DNA from: Acidobacteriota bacterium | GTDB lineage: Bacteria; Acidobacteriota; Vicinamibacteria; Fen-336 | Direction: 5' to 3' | DNA: 5,095 nucleotides | Assembly: GCA_003155335.1 (NCBI GenBank) | Contig: PMCG01000067.1 | Span: 4,516-9,610, forward strand | In this document: positions 1 to 5,095 of the stretch, piece after piece | Layout: each line of letters begins with the position of its first letter | Numbering within the stretch: position 1 is the stretch's first letter | Translations under genes and position numbers: made by a program | Notes under the pieces: generated by a model | Told to the model about the DNA's origin: nothing | Database searches by the model: none | The model's input: only the letters and a program-made list of their open reading frames with translations

Positions 1-1172
1 CCGACGAACAGCTCCTTGTTCATGGCAGCCACGCGGCGGATCTCCTCGATGGCCTTCTGGATCTGCTCGCCCATGTGGTTGAAGGCTGCCGCGAGCACGC
101 CCATCTCATTGCGGCTGCTCACCTGCACGCGCGTGCCATAGTCCCCCGAGGCGAGTTGGAACGCGCCGCGCGCGAGCAGGCGCACAGGCTGGCTGATCTG
201 TCGCGCGAACACCAGGCCGAGCAGGATGGCGATCAAAGTGACCAGGGCCACGACCTTGAGCGACTGACGCCGAGCCTCGTAGGCGCCGTAGTAGGCCTGC
301 TCTTCACTCACCTGCACGATGACGCCCCAGCCCGAGTCGTCGGGCACGCTCTTGTAGGTCCCGAGCATGCTGACCGGCTGTCCGTCAGGCCCGGGCATTG
401 TGAACGGCCCGGTCGAGGACGCGCGTCCGCGCGCGCCGAGGAACTGCTGCACGATCCCGATCTTCGAGAGATCGCGATCACCCTCGATACGCCTCGGGTC
501 CGAGTGCGCGACGAGCCAGCCGCGATCATCGACCACGTAGACCTCGACGCCGCCGATGCCCATCTGCCTGGTCATGGCCCACAGGGGCCTCAGGCTGGCC
601 ACCGCCAGTGTGGTGCCGGCGACAGTGGACCCGCGCAGTACGATCGGCACAGCGACGACCAGGATCGGCTCCCGCACGGAAGCCGCCATGATCGGCCGTC
701 CGATCATGGGCCGGTTCTCACGCCCGCGGACGCAGCCCTCTTGCAGCATCTGCTCGACAGCGGGCTCGGGCAGCAGCACGCCCGCACCGGCGCCAACGCA
801 GGAGGTGTCCACCACGCTCAGGTAGTAGATCGGCACAGGTCCGTCCGGATCGACGAAGCGCTTCAGCGCCTGCGTGTTCCTCATCTCGGCAATGCGACTG
901 GCCAGCCCGCTCGCGCCGGCCTCGCCTTCAAGCGTCTGCGTGATCGTGCGCACTTCGGAGTTGAGGCTGCGGACGTAGAGGGCGATCTGTTCAGAGAGGC
1001 TGCGCGCGGTGGCTTGCTGCAGCGTCTTTTGCTCCAGCTCGAGCCGGTCGCGCGTGTCGCTGACCAGGGCGTATGACGTCCACAGCAACGGGACGATGCC
1101 TACAGCGAACAGCAGCAACAGCAGCGACGCGAGGATGCTCCAACGCGGCCCGCCGCGGGTCGGAAGCGGCAC
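1..1172 (-). CDS. Cache-HAMP transmembrane sensor protein, 3' end outside the window
   Basis: A membrane signalling receptor of which 390 residues are visible; the reading frame is still open at the window edge. Layout read from the translation: short Arg/Pro-rich cytoplasmic N-terminus (1-10), hydrophobic helix about 11-35, extracytoplasmic domain about 36-304, second hydrophobic helix about 305-324, HAMP domain about 325-378, then a helix reaching the edge. The outer domain resembles double-Cache (PAS-fold) ligand-binding domains: VYVVDDRGWLVAHSDP at 211-226 followed by a distal GWGVIVQV strand at 281-288. Two cysteines (125, 147) lie in its membrane-distal half. HAMP hallmarks are P329 and NEMG at 355-358 (E356). 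The GTG start at 1172 is chosen because an in-frame stop lies two codons upstream, a strong Shine-Dalgarno sits 8 bases before it, and the first TM helix follows at once. It starts 3 bases after the cyclase stop, so the two are probably cotranscribed. The output domain is not visible. The last residues (MNKELFV) resemble HAMP-to-effector linkers seen before HD-GYP domains, but GGDEF, kinase, phosphatase, cyclase or chemotaxis outputs are all possible. Confidence 0.88.
   Translation of the reverse strand, partial: MPLPTRGGPRWSILASLLLLLFAVGIVPLLWTSYALVSDTRDRLELEQKTLQQATARSLSEQIALYVRSLNSEVRTITQTLEGEAGASGLASRIAEMRNTQALKRFVDPDGPVPIYYLSVVDTSCVGAGAGVLLPEPAVEQMLQEGCVRGRENRPMIGRPIMAASVREPILVVAVPIVLRGSTVAGTTLAVASLRPLWAMTRQMGIGGVEVYVVDDRGWLVAHSDPRRIEGDRDLSKIGIVQQFLGARGRASSTGPFTMPGPDGQPVSMLGTYKSVPDDSGWGVIVQVSEEQAYYGAYEARRQSLKVVALVTLIAILLGLVFARQISQPVRLLARGAFQLASGDYGTRVQVSSRNEMGVLAAAFNHMGEQIQKAIEEIRRVAAMNKELFV
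686..709. repeat. Perfect 10-bp inverted repeat inside the sensor gene
   Basis: CCATGATCGG (686-695) is followed by a 4-base loop CCGT and its exact reverse complement CCGATCATGG (700-709). It lies within the Cache-domain coding region and encodes part of RPMIGRPIM (154-162), a near-repeat of residues (RPMI/RPIM). No T tract follows on either strand, so it is not a classical terminator. It may be a by-product of the coding repeat or form a stem-loop in the mRNA. Confidence 0.6.
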
Positions 1173-1175
1173 GCC

Positions 1176-2834
1176 TCAGGCCTCCCCGCCCGGTGCACTC
1201 TTCGCGATGAGCTTCTCGACCAGGTAGGCCGTGACAACCTGTTCTTTGCCTTTGAGCGCCTGGGGGCCCAGACAACGGCATTGCGCGATGTGCTTGACGG
1301 CCTCGTAGGTGTTCGGGCCGATTGCGATCGTCCCCGGCAGCGCCACCGAGCTCTGCAGTCGGGCCGCAGTGTTGACCGTGTCCCCGAGCACCGTGTACTC
1401 GGTCTTGACGATGCTGCCGATCTCGCCGGCCACGGCGCGTCCGGTGTTCACCCCGATGCGGATGCGGAGCTTGAGTCCGTCGCGGCGCTCCTGGTTGGAC
1501 TCCTCCAGGCGCTCGTGCATCTCGATCGCACAGCGCACGGAGCGTTCAGCGTGGTCAGGCATGTCGATCGGCGCGCCGAAGACGGCCATGACCGCGTCAC
1601 CGATGTATTTGTCGAGCGTGCCCTCGTACTTGAACACGGCGTCGGTCATACGCGACAGGTAGTCGTTGAGCAGCAGGGCCACAGCGGCCGGGCTCATCTT
1701 CTCCGACATGGTCGTGAAGCCGACGATGTCGGCGAAGAGCACCGAGACCTCGCGCACGTCGGGCACCCCCAGGACCGCGCTCTGCGCATCGGGCGCGGCC
1801 AGGATGCGGCGCGTGACCTGCGGCGAGAGGAAGCGCGAGAGCCGCTCGCGCTTTTTCTCCTCAGCCCGGATGGTCTGGTTGAGCCGCGCGTGCTCGACGG
1901 CCACTGCGGCGTGGTTCGCCAGGGCGCACAGAAGATCCAGGTCGTTGGGAGTGAAACAGTTGGTCAGCATCGGCGAGTCGACGTGGATGATGCCGATGGC
2001 CTGATCGTTGTTCCAAAGCGGCGCGCACATGGCGCTCCTGATCCCGTGGAAGCGGATCGAGTCCCCGGCGCCGAAGCGCGGATCCACTTGCGCGTCCGAC
2101 GTCAGAATCGCCAGACGCTCCTTGAACACGCGCTCGGCGATGGTCTTGGAGATCGAGATCTGGCCCTGACTCCCGGTCGGGCTCGGATGGCGGTACTTGA
2201 CCACTTTGGGGACCAGCTTCTGAGAATCGCCGTCATAGAGCATCAGAAAGCCGCGGTCGGCGGGCACGTGATCGAAGACAATGCTCATGACCTGCTCGAG
2301 CAATTCGTCGACCGGTCGCAGCGTGAGCAGTTCCTGCGAGATTTGCGTGAGCGCTCTCAGAATGCGGTTGGCGCGCTCGATCTCCTGCATCTCGGACGGC
2401 ACCTTGCGCGGCTCGACAGCTGGCCGCTCGCTGCCGGGCTCGGTCGGGGGCTGCGTCTTAAGGAGCTGGGAGATCTCCCCGACGCTTCTGATGATCGTCC
2501 CGGCCTCTTCCGAGAGGGGTTTCGCCTCGTCCAACACGACGTGGGCGTCCAGGGCCTTCGCAAACGTGAACTGCAGCGTGCCGAGCAGGATGCGGTCGCC
2601 GTCCTTTAGCGGGGCCTCCACGATCTGCACGCCATTGACCTGCGTGCCGTTCTTCGACTTGAGGTCGACGATGCGTGGGCCTTGCGCGTCGGCGATGATC
2701 TTGGCGTGGTTGCGGGAGATGCTGAAGTCGTTGAGTATGACCTGGCAGTCGGGAGACCGGCCGATCACCACCTCGCCGTCGCTAAACGTGTACTCCCGCG
2801 GCGTGTCTCCATCCACGAAGCTCAGGCGATACAT
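1176..2834 (-). CDS. FHA-GAF-class III adenylate cyclase (soluble signalling protein)
   Basis: A 552-residue protein predicted to make cyclic AMP from ATP in the cytoplasm. FHA domain at about 1-95 has the phosphothreonine-binding residues: G25-R26-S27, S40-R41-N42-H43 and N62-G63. A Pro/Glu-rich linker (about 100-148) and a helix (about 147-170) lead into a GAF domain (about 170-318). The GAF has the common RSAMCAPL and GIIHVDSP strands but no evident NKFDE cyclic-nucleotide motif. A charged helix (313-345, with RLSRFLSPQV) joins it to the cyclase domain (about 360-540). All catalytic positions are present: metal-binding D369 (LFADIVGF) and D413 (YIGDAV), purine-specifying K409 and T481, transition-state N488 and R492. 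The Lys/Thr pair is typical of class IIIb adenylate cyclases, so ATP is favoured over GTP (family knowledge). There is no TM helix or signal peptide. The start fits the usual FHA beginning (MYRLSFVDGD), but no good Shine-Dalgarno precedes it. It lies 51 bases after gpsA and 3 bases before the membrane sensor. The FHA domain probably links it to Ser/Thr phosphorylation; the partner is unknown. Confidence 0.95.
   Translation of the reverse strand: MYRLSFVDGDTPREYTFSDGEVVIGRSPDCQVILNDFSISRNHAKIIADAQGPRIVDLKSKNGTQVNGVQIVEAPLKDGDRILLGTLQFTFAKALDAHVVLDEAKPLSEEAGTIIRSVGEISQLLKTQPPTEPGSERPAVEPRKVPSEMQEIERANRILRALTQISQELLTLRPVDELLEQVMSIVFDHVPADRGFLMLYDGDSQKLVPKVVKYRHPSPTGSQGQISISKTIAERVFKERLAILTSDAQVDPRFGAGDSIRFHGIRSAMCAPLWNNDQAIGIIHVDSPMLTNCFTPNDLDLLCALANHAAVAVEHARLNQTIRAEEKKRERLSRFLSPQVTRRILAAPDAQSAVLGVPDVREVSVLFADIVGFTTMSEKMSPAAVALLLNDYLSRMTDAVFKYEGTLDKYIGDAVMAVFGAPIDMPDHAERSVRCAIEMHERLEESNQERRDGLKLRIRIGVNTGRAVAGEIGSIVKTEYTVLGDTVNTAARLQSSVALPGTIAIGPNTYEAVKHIAQCRCLGPQALKGKEQVVTAYLVEKLIAKSAPGGEA
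1181..1187 (-). promoter_or_regulatory. Ribosome binding site of the Cache-HAMP gene
   Basis: On the minus strand GGGGAGG lies inside the last codons of the cyclase gene, 8 bases before the GTG at 1172. It is the strongest Shine-Dalgarno match in the window and decides the GTG start of the sensor gene. The site overlaps the 3' end of the upstream coding sequence, so ribosomes finishing the cyclase could re-initiate here. Confidence 0.75.
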
Positions 2835-2885
2835 AGGGAGTCGCGGGAACCACGCGGGCGCGCAGGTCCTCTGCGTGACTTTAGT
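2835..2885 (-). other. Intergenic gap between gpsA and the cyclase gene with a short hairpin
   Basis: This 51-base stretch is the only gap longer than 3 bases in the window. It holds one short inverted repeat, CGCAG-AGGAC-CTGCG on the minus strand (2875 to 2861), a 5-bp stem with a 5-base loop. No T tract follows, so it does not look like an intrinsic terminator. No convincing -35/-10 pair or strong ribosome binding site is visible in front of the cyclase ATG. The gap could hold a promoter of an unfamiliar sigma factor type, or transcription may simply continue from gpsA. Confidence 0.3.
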
Positions 2886-3869
2886 CTACTCTCTTTTGAG
2901 GCTCCGCAACATGAGCTCCTCGGCCGCGACGCGCGGCGATTTGCCCGCGTGGAGCACGGTGCGCATCTGCTCCGCGATGGGCATCTCGACGCCGGCGCGC
3001 TTGGCCAGGGCGCAAGCCGCCAGTGTCGTGCGCACGCCTTCGGCGACCATGCGCCCGCCCGCCAACGCCTCGCTCGGTGCCTCTCCTGTGGCCACGGCCA
3101 GGCCGACGCGCCGGTTGCGCGATAGCGCGCCAGTGCACGTCAACACCAGATCTCCAAGTCCGGCAAGGCCTGCCAGTGTCTCGGACCGTGCGCCGCTGGC
3201 CACGGCCAGGCGGGTGATCTCCGCCAGACCGCGCGTGATCAGCGCCGCTGCCGCGTTGTGCCCCAGGCCCAGGCCGTCGACGATGCCCGCGGCGATGGCG
3301 ATCACGTTCTTGAGTGCCCCGCCCAGCTCGACGCCAACTACGTCGTCGCTCGCATACACCCGCAGACTACGGCTGGAGAGCGCCTGTTGAACGCGCTCGG
3401 CGACAGCGAGCTGACGCGAGGCTGCCACGACCGCCGTCGGCTGCTCGCGCGCGACCTCGAGCGCGAACGATGGTCCGGATAGGACTACCGGGCGAGCACC
3501 GGGAATTTCCTGCTCCGCGACCTCCGTCATCCGGAGCAGCGTATCGATCTCGATGCCCTTGGTCGCAGAAACGAGCACGGTTTCCGGCGCCATGAGCAGG
3601 CGTAGCTGTCGGTAGATGCCGCGGCAGAACTCGGAGGGCACGACCACCAGGACCATTTCGCTGCCTGCCACGGCCTGGTCGAGCCGGGTCGTGGCCCCGA
3701 GGTCGCCCGGCAGGGCGACGCCCGGCAAATGGACACGGTTCTGGTGATGCTCGCGTATGGCCTCGGCGATCTCCGGCTCCAGCACCCATAGGCGTACCTC
3801 GCGGCCACAACGCACCAGGTGCGCCGCCAAGGCCGTGCCCCATGCGCCGCCGCCGATGACGGCGATCAT
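2886..3869 (-). CDS. gpsA: Glycerol-3-phosphate dehydrogenase [NAD(P)+], biosynthetic
   Basis: This cytoplasmic enzyme reduces dihydroxyacetone phosphate to sn-glycerol-3-phosphate with NAD(P)H, giving the backbone for phospholipids. The predicted protein has 327 residues, close to the family's usual 330-340. The N-terminal Rossmann fold starts at once with IGGGAWGTALA (5-15). Further family motifs are NRVHLPG (44-50, His where Tyr is more common), VSATKGIE (100-107, K104), LSGPSFALEVA (130-140), GGALKNVIAIAAG (183-195, catalytic-type K187), GLGDLVLTCTGALSRNRR (237-254, D240 and the substrate-binding SRNRR) and VAEGVRT (275-281). The ATG at 3869 is chosen because the nucleotide-binding strand follows directly, GAAGG lies 9 bases upstream, and the start overlaps the plsY stop by ATGA. 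The frame stays open for 140 codons further upstream, but that extension is Arg/Ala-rich shadow of plsY. The neighbouring plsY uses its product. Confidence 0.98.
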   Translation of the reverse strand: MIAVIGGGAWGTALAAHLVRCGREVRLWVLEPEIAEAIREHHQNRVHLPGVALPGDLGATTRLDQAVAGSEMVLVVVPSEFCRGIYRQLRLLMAPETVLVSATKGIEIDTLLRMTEVAEQEIPGARPVVLSGPSFALEVAREQPTAVVAASRQLAVAERVQQALSSRSLRVYASDDVVGVELGGALKNVIAIAAGIVDGLGLGHNAAAALITRGLAEITRLAVASGARSETLAGLAGLGDLVLTCTGALSRNRRVGLAVATGEAPSEALAGGRMVAEGVRTTLAACALAKRAGVEMPIAEQMRTVLHAGKSPRVAAEELMLRSLKRE

Positions 3870-4492
3870 GCGGCCCCGCCTTCGTTCGCAACGCGGCGCG
3901 ACTCGCCCACGCGGTTCTCTGTGCCGCGCAGGATGCGCAGCGCGTTGACACGGTGCCGGACAACGATCAGGGCTGCCACCGCGGCGGCGCAAAGGCTGAC
4001 CGCAGACGAGGCGCCGAGTGCGGCCGCGAGCGCAGGCAGTGCCACGGCGCCTAACATCGAACTCAGCGAGACGTAGCGCGTGGTGGCGAGCACCACGACG
4101 AACACCAGCACCGCGCCAGCGCAGGCCAGTGGCGCGAGGAGCACGAATGCGCCCAGGCCGGTGGCCGCGCCCTTGCCCCCTCGAAAGCGCAGCCACACGG
4201 GAAAGACGTGGCCGGCGACTGCGATCGCCGCGGCTGACGGGGCGAGCCAGCCGTGGGGCTGGATCCACCCGCCGAGCAAGCAGGCGCACATGCCTTTGAG
4301 GGCATCGAGCCCGAAAGCCGTCACTCCCGCGGCCCGGCCTGCCGAGCGCAGGACATTGGTGGCGCCCACGTTGCCGCTGCCGACGGCACGCACGTCCACG
4401 CCACGCCGCCGCGCCACCCAGTAGCTGAAGGGCAGCGACCCGAGCAGATAGGCCGTCAGCAGCGTGCCGCCCTCGATCGGCCGCATCATCAT
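3866..4492 (-). CDS. plsY: Glycerol-3-phosphate acyltransferase PlsY, integral membrane protein
   Basis: PlsY transfers an acyl group from acyl-phosphate (made by PlsX) to the 1-position of glycerol-3-phosphate, giving lysophosphatidic acid at the cytoplasmic membrane. The protein has 208 residues, normal for the family, and several hydrophobic helices (about 9-28, 52-77, 82-100, 112-137, 142-178). The three conserved loop motifs are present: GSGNVGATNVLR (38-49), GHVFPVWLRFRGGKGAAT (94-111; RGGKGAAT where KGGKGVAT is common) and RHRVNALRILRGTENR (179-194). The family motifs GSLPFSYW (18-25) and DALKG (63-67) are also seen. Three consecutive ATG codons (4492, 4489, 4486) are possible starts. 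The first is preferred because it makes the ATGA overlap with thpR and has AGGA 8 bases upstream. The frame is open a further 188 codons upstream, but this is the shadow of thpR. plsX is not in the window. Confidence 0.97.
   Translation of the reverse strand: MMMRPIEGGTLLTAYLLGSLPFSYWVARRRGVDVRAVGSGNVGATNVLRSAGRAAGVTAFGLDALKGMCACLLGGWIQPHGWLAPSAAAIAVAGHVFPVWLRFRGGKGAATGLGAFVLLAPLACAGAVLVFVVVLATTRYVSLSSMLGAVALPALAAALGASSAVSLCAAAVAALIVVRHRVNALRILRGTENRVGESRRVANEGGAA
3879..3883 (-). promoter_or_regulatory. Ribosome binding site of gpsA
   Basis: GAAGG on the minus strand lies within the end of plsY, 9 bases before the gpsA ATG at 3869. It supports this start over the much longer open frame upstream. 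Confidence 0.55.
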
Positions 4493-5046
4493 GCCGACGA
4501 TCCTAGCGCAAATGACGCGAGGGCCGTGTGGGTCGCGCCGCTGGGCCCGAGCTGACTTTCGAACAGCACGACGCGCGACAGCCGCGTGTCGCCCAGCACG
4601 ACTGTGGGCAGCGACGGCCGAGGCGCGGGGCTCCGCCAACGGCCCAGCGTCAGGTGTGGGCGAAACGGCCGCGGTTCGGGCGCGAGTCCGATCTGCTGGG
4701 CAGCGGCCTCGCAGGCCGCTTGCAGGGCGAAGATCGGCTCGGGCAGGGCCAGGCCCAGCCACAGCACACGCGGATGGCCGCGTTCGGGGAAAGTGCCGAT
4801 GCCCTCGACTGCGATGTCGACAGGCGGACAGGCGCGCGCGGCATGCTCCAGCGCCGGCGTGAGACGCGCGACCGAGGCGCGTGGGATGTCGCCCAGGAAG
4901 CGCAGCGTCAAGTGCAGCTGCTCGACCGGAACGAAGCGCACGTTGTCCAGGAGCGGTCGGATGTCCTCGACGAGCGCGGCGATGCGCGCCCGGGTCTCTG
5001 CTTCGATTTCGAGCGCGACAAACGCGCGCAGCTTGTCGGTGCTCAT
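4489..5046 (-). CDS. thpR: RNA 2',3'-cyclic phosphodiesterase (2H family, LigT/ThpR)
   Basis: A cytoplasmic 2H phosphoesterase that opens 2',3'-cyclic phosphate ends of RNA to 2'-phosphate; older annotation calls the family 2'-5' RNA ligase. The protein has 185 residues, typical for the family. Both catalytic HxTx motifs are intact: H45-L-T-L48 in VEQLHLTLRFLG and H131-L-T-L134 in FRPHLTLGR. Other family marks are RAFVALEI at the N-terminus (7-14), GIGTFPERGHPRVLWLGL (82-99) and a closing LFESQLGPSGATHT strand (161-174), with His where Tyr is more usual. The ATG at 5046 sits in an ATGA overlap with the preceding gene. The only purine-rich motif (AAGG, 5051-5048) is 1 base from the ATG, too close for a good Shine-Dalgarno, so translation is probably coupled to the upstream gene. 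The physiological substrate is not known from context; in many bacteria the gene neighbours cinA. Confidence 0.95.
   Translation of the reverse strand: MSTDKLRAFVALEIEAETRARIAALVEDIRPLLDNVRFVPVEQLHLTLRFLGDIPRASVARLTPALEHAARACPPVDIAVEGIGTFPERGHPRVLWLGLALPEPIFALQAACEAAAQQIGLAPEPRPFRPHLTLGRWRSPAPRPSLPTVVLGDTRLSRVVLFESQLGPSGATHTALASFALGSSA
4501..4504 (-). promoter_or_regulatory. Ribosome binding site of plsY
   Basis: AGGA on the minus strand lies within the end of thpR, 8 bases before the first of three consecutive ATG codons (4492). It favours that ATG, with the other two 11 and 14 bases away. Confidence 0.5.
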
Positions 5047-5095
5047 GCCTTGTCAAAAGGAGTGAGGCCGCGAATCTCGCGGCGCAGCATCTCCA
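5043..5095 (-). CDS. C-terminal end of an unidentified protein, possibly CinA
   Basis: Only the last 16 codons and the TGA stop are inside the window, reading EMLRREIRGLTPFDKA. The frame is supported by its stop, which forms an ATGA overlap with thpR exactly like the next two gene junctions. The ending resembles the final helix of CinA-family proteins (pattern roughly ALxxLRRxLxG), and cinA next to thpR is a known arrangement (for example near recA in several bacteria). Sixteen residues cannot prove this. The product is left unnamed, with CinA (nicotinamide-nucleotide amidase) the leading guess. Confidence 0.55.
   Translation of the reverse strand, partial: EMLRREIRGLTPFDKA

Noticed and set aside
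75..1076. A 333-codon open frame on the plus strand opposite the sensor gene
   Set aside because: It lies antisense to a Cache-HAMP gene with clear TM helices and motifs. Its own translation is low-complexity and domain-free.
991..1281. A 96-codon minus-strand frame across the cyclase/sensor junction
   Set aside because: It is out of frame with both well-supported genes it overlaps and has no recognisable features.
1281..2609. A 442-codon open frame on the plus strand opposite the cyclase gene
   Set aside because: It mirrors the cyclase coding sequence, has a His/Arg/Asp-rich composition with no recognisable domain, and is the usual shadow of high-GC codon use.
2861..2875. Possible transcription terminator after gpsA
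   Set aside because: The stem is only 5 bp and no T tract follows, so it does not meet the pattern of an intrinsic terminator.
2281..3390. A 369-codon plus-strand frame spanning the cyclase/gpsA junction
   Set aside because: It is Ser/Arg/Pro-rich, crosses two real genes and their gap, and shows no family features.
3870..4289. A 140-residue N-terminal extension of GpsA
   Set aside because: It overlaps plsY, is Arg-rich without motifs, and the Rossmann fold begins right after the ATG at 3869, which has its own ribosome binding site.
4493..5056. A 188-residue N-terminal extension of PlsY
   Set aside because: The frame is open but overlaps thpR entirely, reads as Arg/Ala-rich shadow sequence, and PlsY is complete from the ATG at 4492.

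Overview
The window is a high-GC bacterial chromosome segment, densely packed, with every supportable gene on the minus strand. Transcription therefore runs from the right end (5095) to the left end (1). No gene-free stretch exceeds about 50 bases. No RNA gene, CRISPR array, insertion sequence or phage feature is visible. The taxon cannot be fixed from this much sequence. High GC, tightly overlapping genes and a stand-alone FHA-GAF-nucleotidyl cyclase would fit Myxococcota/'deltaproteobacteria', Acidobacteriota, Gemmatimonadota or related uncultured lineages, but this is inference.

Right part (5095 to 2886) is a housekeeping cluster: the last 16 codons of an unidentified gene (possibly cinA), thpR (RNA 2',3'-cyclic phosphodiesterase), plsY (acyl-phosphate:glycerol-3-phosphate acyltransferase) and gpsA (NAD(P)-dependent glycerol-3-phosphate dehydrogenase). 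All three junctions between these four genes are the same 4-base ATGA stop/start overlap, which argues for one transcript with coupled translation. GpsA makes sn-glycerol-3-phosphate from dihydroxyacetone phosphate. PlsY acylates it at the membrane to lysophosphatidic acid. The pair thus covers the entry into glycerophospholipid synthesis.

Left part (2834 to 1) is a signalling pair, separated from gpsA by a 51-base gap. The first gene is a complete 552-residue soluble protein with an N-terminal FHA domain, a GAF domain and a C-terminal class III adenylate cyclase domain with all catalytic residues. Three bases after its stop, in the same frame and behind a strong ribosome binding site, a GTG codon starts a membrane sensor: TM helix, periplasmic Cache-like domain, TM helix, HAMP. 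It runs off the left edge before its output domain. The close spacing suggests the sensor and the cyclase are made together and may act in one pathway.

Nothing here amounts to a clearly undescribed system. The points most worth a second look are the FHA-GAF-cyclase/Cache-HAMP pair, the in-frame stop between them, and a perfect 10-bp inverted repeat inside the sensor gene.
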